Shown here: positions 1 through 7,719 of the stretch, piece after piece | Position numbering within the stretch: position 1 is the stretch's first letter | How the letters are laid out: every line of letters starts with the position of its first letter | Assembly: GCA_900317505.1 (NCBI GenBank) | Contig: ONHB01000009.1 | Span: forward strand, 1-64,000 | From: an uncultured Lachnospiraceae bacterium | GTDB taxonomy: Bacteria; Bacillota; Clostridia; Lachnospirales; Lachnospiraceae | Length of the DNA stretch: 64,000 nt | Direction of reading: 5' to 3' | Notes under the pieces: model-generated | Databases searched by the model: none | What the model was told of the DNA's origin: nothing | Seen by the model: only the letters and a program-made list of their open reading frames with translations | Position numbers and translations under genes: made by a program

Positions 1-6
1 TGTTTT

Positions 7-924
7 TCAAGGGCTCCACTCATGCTCATCTACCCTCACGGCACTTACTGTAAATCTCACATCTGAATCATAAGAACAGGTGGATAATGTAACGATATGT
101 GTCTCATCATCAACATCTATATCTGCATCCACATAACTTCCTTGACATATACTATCTTCAACAAACTTCTTAAAATCATCATCCACATACTTCCATGTGG
201 TATAGATTCCACCGGTTAAAGTCCCGACATCCTTATAAGCGAATATTTCGTAGCGATAAGCGCCGTTCTCTGTGATCAGCTGAAAATGTCTATGATTTTC
301 AAAATAGTCTTCTTCTGTCTTATAGAACTTCAAATTTCCAAACATAGAAAGATTGCGCATGTTGTGACCGTAGATTAAAGTATGTGCATCGTCTAAATCA
401 GGGCTATTATTTCCATCAATATAAATGGAACCGGCTGTCTCCTCTTCCTTCAGATAATTTCTCCGCAGATAATAATCATCACCAGAATACAAAAGCGGAT
501 AGCTGATACTTTCCTCGTCCTCAAAGTAAATCCAGCCAACAATATCCTCGTTCTGCTCCTTTAAACCTGCAAAATCCACATCTATGTCATGATACCAGGC
601 ATTAGGATCATCCTCAGGCTCAGTCTCCAAATCACCATCTGTCTTTTTGACCAACTCCGACTCATCCGGCATACTTGCAGTATCTCCTGGCCCTGATGTA
701 TATTCTTCCTGCAACGCCTGTATTTCCTGCTCTTGCCTAATCTCTGCACTATGAAGATTAACTATCTTTACGATACTAACTACAGCCACCATTACAAGAA
801 CAACGCACACAAGAGCAATTGCTGCATCCTTTTTATTACGAGCAATTACTTCTGTCAGCTTCCAATTTATCTTTCCTATCTGACTTATATTGTTTTTTAA
901 CCATTCATATCTATCTTTTTTCAT
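7..924 (-). CDS. Class B sortase
   Basis: Membrane-anchored transpeptidase that joins sorting-signal proteins to the cell wall or to each other. An N-terminal membrane segment (about residues 35-55, VCVVLVMVAVV) is followed by an acidic linker and the sortase fold. The catalytic His lies in TLIYGHNM, the catalytic Cys in TLSTC, and the active-site Arg in SDVRFTV, the order of class B enzymes. It lies 3' of the LPXTG-like surface protein on the same strand, so the upstream protein is its likely dedicated substrate. I chose the second ATG (924) because AGGTGG precedes it; an ATG at 948 has no visible ribosome site. The stop codon is within the window at 7-9. Confidence 0.88.
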   Translation of the reverse strand: MKKDRYEWLKNNISQIGKINWKLTEVIARNKKDAAIALVCVVLVMVAVVSIVKIVNLHSAEIRQEQEIQALQEEYTSGPGDTASMPDESELVKKTDGDLETEPEDDPNAWYHDIDVDFAGLKEQNEDIVGWIYFEDEESISYPLLYSGDDYYLRRNYLKEEETAGSIYIDGNNSPDLDDAHTLIYGHNMRNLSMFGNLKFYKTEEDYFENHRHFQLITENGAYRYEIFAYKDVGTLTGGIYTTWKYVDDDFKKFVEDSICQGSYVDADIDVDDETHIVTLSTCSYDSDVRFTVSAVRVDEHEWSP

Positions 925-996
925 GCCACCTATATAACAAATGGCCATGCCGTTTCAAGGCACAGCCATTTGAGTGATTACCATTGTTCTTTTGTT

Positions 997-3093
997 TTAG
1001 TCATTTACTTTTTTCTTCTTAGAATAACCAAGAAGTCCAAGTCCACCAAGAGAAGCAATCAGCAACAGATACCATACTCTGATATCGTTAGGGTCTCCGG
1101 TCTTTGGTGCTGTAGATTGTGTGCTATTGCTACTGTTGGATGACCCACTGTCTGAAGTTATACCGCTATTACTTGATGAAGCTGGATCTTTGTATGCTAA
1201 AGCATATGTTGAAAACTTATCTGTTTCAAATGTGAATACATGTGTATTTTCATCGTAAGTGCCTGCAATAGCTGTAGCCACGCCATCATGTACACGGATG
1301 ATTTCAAAGGTTCTGCCACTCTTCCACAAGCTTTCAGGTATAACGATACTTGCCTTTACTTTTCCGTTGGTCTCGGTCACTTTTGTTGCATCGTTGCTTC
1401 CAACTTTCTTAAACAGGTTAATATCAAGATAAAGCCCAACTGTGTACTCACCGGATTTATTTTGGATTAAGGTCTTATCTGTTTGTGATACAGAAGAACT
1501 CATATCCTGAATATCAAGCCACACATTTACACCCTGAGCCACTTCTGCATCTGTAAGGGATAAAAGGGTGGTCAGGTTACTATTGTTTTCAATCTTTGTT
1601 CCAAAGGGATTGCTTTCTGCTGTTGCAGCAGCTGTACCAGTAATATCATTTACAGAGCCTGTGCTGATAGCAACATCATCATATGGAACCTTTGCACTTG
1701 TATCTGTGTTTGTATTCGTATTATCAGAAGAATCGCTTGAAGTTCCTCCACTGGTATTTCCGCTGTCAGAGGAACCACCTGATGAACTGCCGCTTCCACT
1801 ATCTGTTGAACCACTTGACGAACTGCCACTTCCACTATCGGAAGATCCTCCAGATGAATCACCACTTCCGCTATCAGATGATCCTCCAGATGAATCTGCC
1901 ACATAGGTATAAGTATAGGTTACGTTACTTGAAATTGCTGTGTCGATACTCGGAGTCACATCCCAACTACCGGCCTTATAACCATCATTAGGCTTTGTTC
2001 CTACAGCCGGAATCTGCCCTGAAGAAAGCTTTAATGTATCGCCTTCCACACCACTAAGCGTTACGCTCTTATCACTTGTGTTTCCGTCATCCCAAGAGCC
2101 ATTTACAACCTTAAAAACTACACTGTATGAAACAGAGCTAGGGTTTGCAGTCCATTTTGCCCAATACTCTTTATTTCCCGTATCAGATGTAGATATTGCC
2201 GTCACTGGGTTTCCTGTCAATCCAGCATTATCATACCAACCACCAAATTGATATCCATCTTTTGTAACGTCTGTAGGTAATGTTGCACCAGTTCCTTCAG
2301 TATATTCAGTAATATTACCACTGTTAATAGTTCCACCATTAGCATTTAACGTTACTGACGATCTAACAGTTGCTGCATTTACTGTAACAGCACATGAAGC
2401 CGTTTTGCTTCCATCTGTTGTAGTAACTGTTATGTTTGCAGTACCTGCACCTACTGCTGTAACAAGACCGTCCGGATCAACTGTTGCAACACTTGTATCA
2501 TCACTAGACCATGTAACAGACTTGTCCGTTGCATCATCCGGACTAACGGTTGCTGTCAGTGTTTCTGTATCTCCTACAGTCAATGTAGTAGTCGTTTTGT
2601 TGAGAGATACACCTGTAACATCGACAGTGGTTGGGTTAGCATATCCATAAACCTCAATCTTTTTTATACCTTTAGACTGATATGCCAAAATTGGCGTACC
2701 ATTTACTTGTGGCTCTTTTTCATCTTCCGTAGTTTCCACTACAAATGGAGCTTCGTTGTCTGTAGCAGTACGATCTTTATCGTCAAAGAATACGCATTTG
2801 GTGATGGTATATCCTTCGGCAGCATTGACGGTGGCCGACCAACCATATCCCCACCATCCCCAGACTGCAGCATAGCTTGAGGAACCGTTCGCTGTATGAC
2901 TGAACGAAATGGTTGCAACATTCTCTATGCTGTAACTGGCCTGTTCTTGGCCCGTTGCCGTGATGGTTGTGAGTAATTTTTCAGTAGGTTCTGCATGTGC
3001 TGTCATACTCATCCCTGGCATAAATCCTATAACCATCGCCAATGAGAGCAAAAAACTGAGTAGCACTCTTCCTGCTTTCTTTTTTTTCATCAT
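997..3093 (-). CDS. LPXTG-like cell-wall surface protein with Big_2 and InlB-type repeats
   Basis: Secreted, wall-anchored protein of 698 residues. Signal peptide 1-34, ending TAHA. A Big_2 immunoglobulin-like domain spans about 158-240 (VTGVSLNKTT to AVTVNA). A Listeria/Flg_new type beta-grasp repeat covers about 247-314 (LNANGGT to GGWYDNAG to YWAKW). A low-complexity Ser/Gly/Asp stalk lies near 400-455, followed by a beta-rich domain. The C-terminal sorting signal is APKTG (about 662-666), then a hydrophobic stretch and KKKK tail. The motif has Ala instead of the usual Leu. AAGGAGG precedes the ATG by 7 bases. It is followed by the sortase gene 48 or 72 bases downstream, depending on the sortase start. 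Expression is probably governed by the leader at 3121-3315. Ligand unknown. Confidence 0.88.
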   Translation of the reverse strand: MMKKKKAGRVLLSFLLSLAMVIGFMPGMSMTAHAEPTEKLLTTITATGQEQASYSIENVATISFSHTANGSSSYAAVWGWWGYGWSATVNAAEGYTITKCVFFDDKDRTATDNEAPFVVETTEDEKEPQVNGTPILAYQSKGIKKIEVYGYANPTTVDVTGVSLNKTTTTLTVGDTETLTATVSPDDATDKSVTWSSDDTSVATVDPDGLVTAVGAGTANITVTTTDGSKTASCAVTVNAATVRSSVTLNANGGTINSGNITEYTEGTGATLPTDVTKDGYQFGGWYDNAGLTGNPVTAISTSDTGNKEYWAKWTANPSSVSYSVVFKVVNGSWDDGNTSDKSVTLSGVEGDTLKLSSGQIPAVGTKPNDGYKAGSWDVTPSIDTAISSNVTYTYTYVADSSGGSSDSGSGDSSGGSSDSGSGSSSSGSTDSGSGSSSGGSSDSGNTSGGTSSDSSDNTNTNTDTSAKVPYDDVAISTGSVNDITGTAAATAESNPFGTKIENNSNLTTLLSLTDAEVAQGVNVWLDIQDMSSSVSQTDKTLIQNKSGEYTVGLYLDINLFKKVGSNDATKVTETNGKVKASIVIPESLWKSGRTFEIIRVHDGVATAIAGTYDENTHVFTFETDKFSTYALAYKDPASSSNSGITSDSGSSNSSNSTQSTAPKTGDPNDIRVWYLLLIASLGGLGLLGYSKKKKVND

Positions 3094-3120
3094 ATGATAT
3101 CCTCCTTGAGTTTAATTTTT

Positions 3121-3178
3121 CCAAAATAAAAACCGCCGAGCTTAACAAGACATATCTGTCTCGTCAAGTTCGACGGTT
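3121..3178 (-). terminator. Attenuator-like hairpin in the leader of the surface-protein operon
   Basis: On the minus-strand RNA the arms 3157-3176 and 3133-3152 form a 20-bp stem with a 4-base loop, followed by a U-rich run (3121-3132). Nineteen of 20 positions pair as minus RNA (three are G-U) with one A-C mismatch; as plus RNA three would be A-C mismatches. The wobble pattern therefore favours minus-strand transcription. It lies between the repeat-bearing leader ORF and the surface-protein start, so it can act as a transcription attenuator. Confidence 0.75.
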
Positions 3179-3219
3179 AACCATCATCATATATAATTTC
3201 ATCCGAAAAAAAGCCGCAA

Positions 3220-3297
3220 TCAGCCCATGCTCTGCTCTGCTCTGCTCTGCTCTGCTCTGCTCTGCTCTGCTCTCCAAGATTGTAACATTCTTCGCAT
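3220..3297 (-). CDS. Leader peptide ORF containing the pentamer repeat
   Basis: A 25-codon ORF starting at ATG 3297-3295, with a strong AAAGGGGAG site at 3307-3315. It begins MRRMLQSWR, then reads the GCAGA pentamers as AEQSR units, and in the present repeat number ends MG and TGA at 3222-3220. Because the unit is 5 bases, adding or removing one changes frame. Nine units would end with TAA directly against the attenuator stem (3177); seven units would end inside its 5' arm (3164). No database family is recognised. The good ribosome site and the position before an attenuator support translation. An alternative is that the repeat is only a spacer. Confidence 0.55.
   Translation of the reverse strand: MRRMLQSWRAEQSRAEQSRAEQSMG
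3228..3273. repeat. Pentanucleotide tandem repeat (TCTGC)n
   Basis: Eight perfect TCTGC units occupy 3231-3270, with partial units TGC before and TCT after. Read on the minus strand the unit is GCAGA. Perfect short tandem repeats of this kind change length by slipped-strand mispairing. It lies inside the leader ORF of the surface-protein operon, the place expected for a phase-variation switch. Confidence 0.95.
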
Positions 3298-3483
3298 GGC
3301 TGTCAACTCCCCTTTCATCTAACTTTAACAAAGTATATATCGGCTATTCTTACAATAAGCTTTAGTTTTTTCTCACAGGCCTTTACTCTTTGTGTATTTA
3401 TTAAATTGTATCACAATACACAGTTTTTCATAAGAGTATATTCACAATTCAGCGATTATGTTTTATCTTTCAAGTTATACGCT
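3298..3483. other. Upstream part of the surface-protein leader region
   Basis: The 390-base gap between the surface protein and the DUF6040 gene holds the attenuator, leader ORF and pentamer repeat listed separately. The remaining part is AT-rich and must contain the promoter for minus-strand transcription, but I could not assign a convincing pair of hexamers. No further gene was seen. Confidence 0.5.
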
Positions 3484-4647
3484 TTAATCATTAAGTATAA
3501 ATAATCCTGCAATCGGCAATGCAAGGATCATCCATCCACCAATCATGTGAATCAACAGCGCAGTTACTCCAACTCCAATAAAACTAACAATAACACCAGA
3601 TACTAACTTATATTGAGCATCCTTATCTTTCATTTCAAAGACACCACGTAGCAGTGAATAGACACAAAATAAAACAATTCCCATTATTACTATATTTACC
3701 GGAAGATATGTCTTTATTATATTGGAAGCAAAAACCATAAGTGCCAAATCCATTAAACACACAAACACTGTCAATTCATCCTTTTGATATTCGACGAAAA
3801 AGCTATAATATTTTCTTCCTACAATAAATAAACCTATTCCCACTATCCCTAGCATAGCCACAGATAAAAACACTATTATTCCCCAATAAACAGTTGTAGC
3901 CAATGATTCATAAGATATATAACTTGTAATACCTGCAATCGTTTTAATTGCCTCATACATCGTAGTAACAAGCATCTCCGTTCCCTGTCCAAGCATTTGA
4001 ACTGCTCTTATAAGATCCGTTTGTATCGTTTCAGACTGTATCGCTGTTATTAACGTTGTAATAATCCCATACAAAAGCGAAGCATACATCACACTCTTAT
4101 ATTTAATTGTCATAGTCTCATACTTCTTAGATAATTGCTTTTGTTTCTCCTCATGATTCTTCCATAACTTCTGTTCAAACTCACGAACGATTTTTCCAGC
4201 ACGTTGCCCTACTTCCCACTCTATTTTTGCTTCGCGAATAGAGACTTTTGATTCTCTATCCGCTAAATCTCCAATTGCCTTTTGAGCTCTGGTCTCTGCG
4301 TCTGCTATAGCTTTTTGCGCATTAGCTTTAGCGGCTTTGACCTCGGCTTCTGCTTTTTCTTTTGTTCTTTTCTCGCTCAGCTTCAAGCTCTCGTTCTCGC
4401 TCTTTAATTCTTCGTTCTTCTTCAATACGAGATCGCTCTCGGAGTATTTCTCTATTTTCTCGTTTAGAAATACTATCGTCTCGCTTTTCTTCTGAAGTTC
4501 TTTCTTTAGCATCGAGACTTCTGATGAAAGATTCAATATCATCTGCTGTGCTTCTGAGTTCTGATTTTGAAGTAGTTCTGCCTTGTCCATCGTCTCCTCC
4601 AGCATTAAGAGAAGCTCTTCGTCTTTTAAGTTTTCTAAGTCGCTCAT
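3484..4647 (-). CDS. DUF6040-like coiled-coil membrane protein of the mobilizable element
   Basis: Protein of 387 residues: a long charged coiled coil (about 1-185, with EKAEAEVKAAKANAQKAIAD-type heptads) followed by several hydrophobic segments (about 190-385) that look like four to six membrane helices. I recall this architecture as DUF6040, found next to relaxases in clostridial mobile elements; function unknown. The start is set at ATG 4647 because AAAGGAGG sits 9 bases upstream; an ATG at 4656 is directly fused to that site and too close. Its first 320 bases overlap the 3' end of mobA in another frame. A role at the membrane during transfer is only inferred. Confidence 0.75.
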   Translation of the reverse strand: MSDLENLKDEELLLMLEETMDKAELLQNQNSEAQQMILNLSSEVSMLKKELQKKSETIVFLNEKIEKYSESDLVLKKNEELKSENESLKLSEKRTKEKAEAEVKAAKANAQKAIADAETRAQKAIGDLADRESKVSIREAKIEWEVGQRAGKIVREFEQKLWKNHEEKQKQLSKKYETMTIKYKSVMYASLLYGIITTLITAIQSETIQTDLIRAVQMLGQGTEMLVTTMYEAIKTIAGITSYISYESLATTVYWGIIVFLSVAMLGIVGIGLFIVGRKYYSFFVEYQKDELTVFVCLMDLALMVFASNIIKTYLPVNIVIMGIVLFCVYSLLRGVFEMKDKDAQYKLVSGVIVSFIGVGVTALLIHMIGGWMILALPIAGLFILND

Positions 4648-5851
4648 TACGTTCATCCTCCTTTTCTTTTTTTATTTTTGTAAGTTCTTCAATTTGTCTA
4701 TCTGTTTCTGCAATTTCTGATTCTGTGAAGTCAGCTGCTCGCTTAAGTCCATGGATTCTTCCAGTTGTTCCTTCAAGCTCCGATTCTCCATTTGCAATTT
4801 TCCTATTTCGCACTGCTGGCTTTCCAAGATGTTCATCATTTCTTCCTGTGCCTTTAACATTTCCATAATGTCCTGTAAATTCTTTAAATCGTCCATATAT
4901 TCCCCTCGCTTTCTCCAACAATAATTGCGTTAACTCTGATGCCAAATTTTTCATCTGCTCCATCAAAGAATTTCTCGCTTTAATCTCACGGTTCTGCTGA
5001 CAACGATCTGATATCTTTCCATCTTTCTCCATCAATCTGGCTGTAACCCCTTCATGAATTGTCGGCTCCTTATCTATTCCCTGCCGTTTATAACTACGAT
5101 GATCAATTTGATGCTCTGCATCCAAATATTTATTGCAATGCTTTGCCCAGGACTCCCTCCAGATTTCTGCATTCGCTCTATCATTCCAATCATTTGCAGG
5201 AATAGATATCTTACACCAAAGATATTCCGTCCCCTTACCTTCTCGTACCCTTGTCTTCTGATTTCCATTTTCATCAAGCTGTGGGATTCTATACTTAGAT
5301 GTTGCTTCACGATTTTTAGAATCATAGCTCGGTAAGTCTGGATTATAAATTGCCCTGCCCTTCTCATCCAAAGCATTGGCAAAAACTGTCTTTTGCTTTT
5401 GCATCCACTTCGCATTTTCATCCATTCCACGAATCGTTAACATAATATGAGCATGAGGATTCCCATCATTTTTATCATGCAGTGCCCAATCAGCAATCAT
5501 GCCTTTTGATACAAAGTTCTCCATAATAAACCCACGCACACACTCTATTTGTTCTTCACGTGACATCTCAGTTGGAAGCGCTACTTCTACTTCTCTTGCA
5601 AACTGCGCATCTGAACGTTTCTCAATTTGTTGTACTTCATTCCATAAAACTTCACGATTCAAAAATCTCTCTGGAGCATTTGGGGGCAATAAAATCTCAT
5701 TCATAAATACTCCACCTTTTCTTGTAAAATTGTGTGTAAGTCCTGTTTCATCGTTATATAACTTTTCTCCGGAACGATAAGCTGCAGATGCTACTGCAGA
5801 TCTACCACCTGCTCGACTTATTATTTTTATAGAACAATGATAAATTGCCAT
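4328..5851 (-). CDS. mobA: MobA/MobL relaxase (MobQ family)
   Basis: DNA-nicking transesterase that starts conjugative mobilization at oriT. The N-terminus, MAIYHCSIK followed by GGRSAVASAAYRSG, matches RSF1010 MobA, placing the catalytic tyrosine at residue 25. The metal-binding histidines are in ALHDKNDGNPHAHIML (His125, 133, 135). The C-terminal half is charged and helical. The start at 5851 is set by GGAAGGTGATG just upstream; the upstream in-frame ATG at 5935 lies within the oriT. Length is 507 residues. Its last 570 bases contain a nested coiled-coil gene (4672-4896) and the beginning of the DUF6040 gene (from 4647) in other frames. No mating-pair genes are seen, so transfer would need a helper. 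Confidence 0.9.
   Translation of the reverse strand: MAIYHCSIKIISRAGGRSAVASAAYRSGEKLYNDETGLTHNFTRKGGVFMNEILLPPNAPERFLNREVLWNEVQQIEKRSDAQFAREVEVALPTEMSREEQIECVRGFIMENFVSKGMIADWALHDKNDGNPHAHIMLTIRGMDENAKWMQKQKTVFANALDEKGRAIYNPDLPSYDSKNREATSKYRIPQLDENGNQKTRVREGKGTEYLWCKISIPANDWNDRANAEIWRESWAKHCNKYLDAEHQIDHRSYKRQGIDKEPTIHEGVTARLMEKDGKISDRCQQNREIKARNSLMEQMKNLASELTQLLLEKARGIYGRFKEFTGHYGNVKGTGRNDEHLGKPAVRNRKIANGESELEGTTGRIHGLKRAADFTESEIAETDRQIEELTKIKKEKEDERNERLRKLKRRRASLNAGGDDGQGRTTSKSELRSTADDIESFIRSLDAKERTSEEKRDDSISKRENREILRERSRIEEERRIKERERELEAEREKNKRKSRSRGQSR
4672..4896 (-). CDS. Small coiled-coil protein nested inside mobA
   Basis: A 74-residue protein, MDDLKNLQDIM... to ...DKLKNLQK, with a continuous leucine-zipper-like coiled coil and no low-complexity signs of a shadow frame. 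GAGGGGA lies about 7 bases before the ATG. It lies fully within the mobA coding sequence, same strand, other frame, and ends 24 bases before the DUF6040 start; its coiled-coil style resembles the DUF6040 N-terminus. It may be a translated partner in the same operon. No family recognised. Confidence 0.6.
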   Translation of the reverse strand: MDDLKNLQDIMEMLKAQEEMMNILESQQCEIGKLQMENRSLKEQLEESMDLSEQLTSQNQKLQKQIDKLKNLQK

Positions 5852-5894
5852 GTCATCACCTTCCTTTCTGCTCACCTTTTGTGCCGGCTGCATA

Positions 5895-5965
5895 AGCCCC
5901 CTCGGAGAGCGCGCTGTAATGTGGGCTACGCCCACATATAAGTGCGCCCTTAGTACCTAAGGGAA
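5895..5965 (+). other. oriT: Origin of transfer (oriT) with IncQ/pGO1-type nick core
   Basis: An 8-bp inverted repeat, ATGTGGGC (5919-5926) and GCCCACAT (5930-5937), is followed after one base by TAAGTGCG/CCCTTA (5939-5952). That core matches the nick region of IncQ-type and pGO1/pSK41-type oriT as I remember them, with the cut between 5946 and 5947 on the plus strand. A second hairpin, CCCTTAG TAC CTAAGGG (5947-5963), follows. The site lies directly 5' of the MobQ relaxase gene, the usual location. Confidence 0.82.
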
Positions 5966-5982
5966 TACCCAAAGCTTATAGG

Positions 5983-6276
5983 TTACTCCTTCACTTCATC
6001 TTCCGTAGTGATGCCTATGTTCATCGCCTTTGTAAAATAATTGCCATTAGCTTCCTGCTTCTTTAAGAAATTAAGGAATCGCATCTTATCCTCATCCACT
6101 GTTTCTCTACCTAATACAGACTCAACAATTCCACCAAGCTCAATCAATCTTCTGGTGCGTTTCTTTCGCATTTCTTCCGACTGTCTTTTCTTTAATGCCT
6201 TTTCTTGTGCTTTCAGTTGCTCCTGTCGTTTCTGAATATCTGCAATTCTTTCATCATATGATTTTGTTGTTGCCAT
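5983..6276 (-). CDS. DUF3847 family mobilization-associated protein
   Basis: A 97-residue charged helical protein: an N-terminal coiled coil rich in Lys, Arg and Gln (residues 8-45), then RTRRLIELGGIVESVLGR and a short helical tail. I recognise the DUF3847 pattern, common beside MobQ relaxases in Firmicutes elements. It lies between MobC and the oriT, with AAAGGAG ten bases before the ATG and a 3-base gap to mobC. A relaxosome accessory role is inferred from context; no activity is known. Confidence 0.75.
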   Translation of the reverse strand: MATTKSYDERIADIQKRQEQLKAQEKALKKRQSEEMRKKRTRRLIELGGIVESVLGRETVDEDKMRFLNFLKKQEANGNYFTKAMNIGITTEDEVKE

Positions 6277-6279
6277 AAG

Positions 6280-6645
6280 TTATTTCTCCTTTCCAAATCT
6301 ACTATCCAAAATTTCCAAAATTGTTTTTAAGAGCATTGCCTTTTCATCATCCAAATCTTCTAATTTAGGATTTCTATCTATATCTGCCGCAATCTCTTCC
6401 ATCCTATTTTTTATTTCTGTAAATGTTCTTATATTGCCATGCACTAAGATTTTCTGATACATACAGCTCTCAATAAAGAAATCTGATTTTGATAGCCCTG
6501 TCATTGCTATACGGGCGTCAATTGCTTCTTTTTCCGTAGGTGACACCCTAAAATTCATGATTACATTTCGTTTCCGATTCTTTTCATTTTTCTTCTTTTT
6601 AGGTGTTCCACCAAGCTGCGTTTCTCTTCGATAAATCTTATCCAT
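6280..6645 (-). CDS. mobC: MobC-like relaxosome accessory protein
   Basis: A 121-residue protein with a basic N-terminus (TPKKKKNEKNRKRN), then VIMNFRVSPTEKEAIDARIAMTGLSKSDFFIESC, a ribbon-helix-helix fold typical of bacterial mobilization (MobC) proteins, and a helical C-terminus. Such proteins bind oriT and help the relaxase open the strands. GAGGAAAACA precedes the ATG, which overlaps the 3' end of the integrase gene by 8 bases. Order mobC, DUF3847, oriT, mobA is a coherent mobilization module. Confidence 0.8.
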   Translation of the reverse strand: MDKIYRRETQLGGTPKKKKNEKNRKRNVIMNFRVSPTEKEAIDARIAMTGLSKSDFFIESCMYQKILVHGNIRTFTEIKNRMEEIAADIDRNPKLEDLDDEKAMLLKTILEILDSRFGKEK

Positions 6646-7719
6646 TGTTTTCCTCGCTTTCTGCCTTAAATGCTTTGTCTAAGGTATCCGCCATATTTCT
6701 CTGCACTGATGGATATAGATGTGAATATCGCTCCGTGATAGTCACACTTTCATGTCCTAGACGTTCTGCAATCTGTACCGGAGAATAGCCAAGATTAATA
6801 AGAAGCGCACAACTTGAATGTCTTAAATCATGAACTCTAATCCTCTTTACTCCCGTTTCTTTGCAACCACGATCCATCTCATGATGAAGATAGCTCTTTG
6901 TTATTTCAAATAGCCTGGTATCATCATCGACCTTATAAAGTGAATCAATATAATCCTTCATTTCCTCACACAAGAAATCCGGTAAATCAATCTGTCTGAT
7001 ACTTTTCTCAGTTTTTGGAGTTGTGATTAATGCTTGTCCTTTAACTACTTGATAATTTTTAGTTACCTTCATAACCTTTCTTTCAAAATCAAAATCCGCT
7101 TTTGTTAATGCAAGAAGTTCACCACATCTGATTCCCGTCCAAAAACCGGCTTTTTCTTCATCGCCTCAGAAAACTGTGTATACTCATCTAACGTCCAGAA
7201 AAGCATTTCCTTTGTTTTTGACTTTCCCATCTTCTTATTTGAAAAACATGGATTCTTTGGTAAATCGTAGTATCTGTATGCATGGTTAAATATGGCATTT
7301 AATTGGTTATTTACAGATCTAAGATAAGTCTGCGAGTAACCTTTACCATTATCATCTCGCTTGCCAAGAAGCTCATTTTGCCATTGTAAAATGTCTGTAG
7401 AACTAATACCTGATAAGCTCTTATTCTCGAAGTATTTTCTGATATGCGTCTCTATGATATGTTCCTTATTTGCCATAGTACTTTCTTTCAGCTGCGGTCT
7501 CATATCCGATAGATAAATATCAATAAATGTCCCAAAACCCATATTGATATCCTTCGTCTTCTTAGCTAGATATTCATGTTCATATGCTTGTGCCTCTTTC
7601 TTGGTAGCAAACCCTCTTTTTTCATGCTTCACACGTTTTCCTTGCCAATCTTTGTAGTAGCAGGCGACACGCCATGTGTCGCCGTTATAACCATTCCATT
7701 TATCCTTATAAACTGCCAT
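6638..7719 (-). pseudogene. int: Tyrosine recombinase/integrase, broken by a frameshift
   Basis: Two adjoining frames make one integrase. The upstream part (7719-7105) carries the AP2-like arm-binding domain (MAVYKDKWNGYNGDTWRVAC) and SAM-like core-binding domain and runs off frame after KKKPVF. The downstream frame resumes at WTGIRCGELLALT, and continues to HDLRHSS, LGHESVTITERYSHLY. All catalytic residues (Arg, His-x-x-Arg, His, Tyr) are present but in two frames. About seven or eight residues normally between PV and WTGIR appear missing, so a small deletion near 7138-7150 is the likely lesion. The element is probably unable to excise unless another integrase acts. A sequencing error is less likely because residues are also missing. 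Confidence 0.85.

Noticed and set aside
1568-1991. Plus- and minus-strand frames in the Ser/Gly stalk region
   Set aside because: Explained by the repetitive DNA of the surface-protein stalk.
3228-3273. Possible CRISPR-like repeat
   Set aside because: Units are 5 bases without spacers; a simple tandem repeat.
4362-4868. 168-codon plus-strand frame opposite mobA
   Set aside because: Ser/Arg-rich shadow of the charged mobA tail; no ribosome site.
5852-5935. Longer mobA start at 5935
   Set aside because: It would encode the oriT hairpin as protein, and the strong ribosome site and RSF1010-like MAIYH start lie at 5851.
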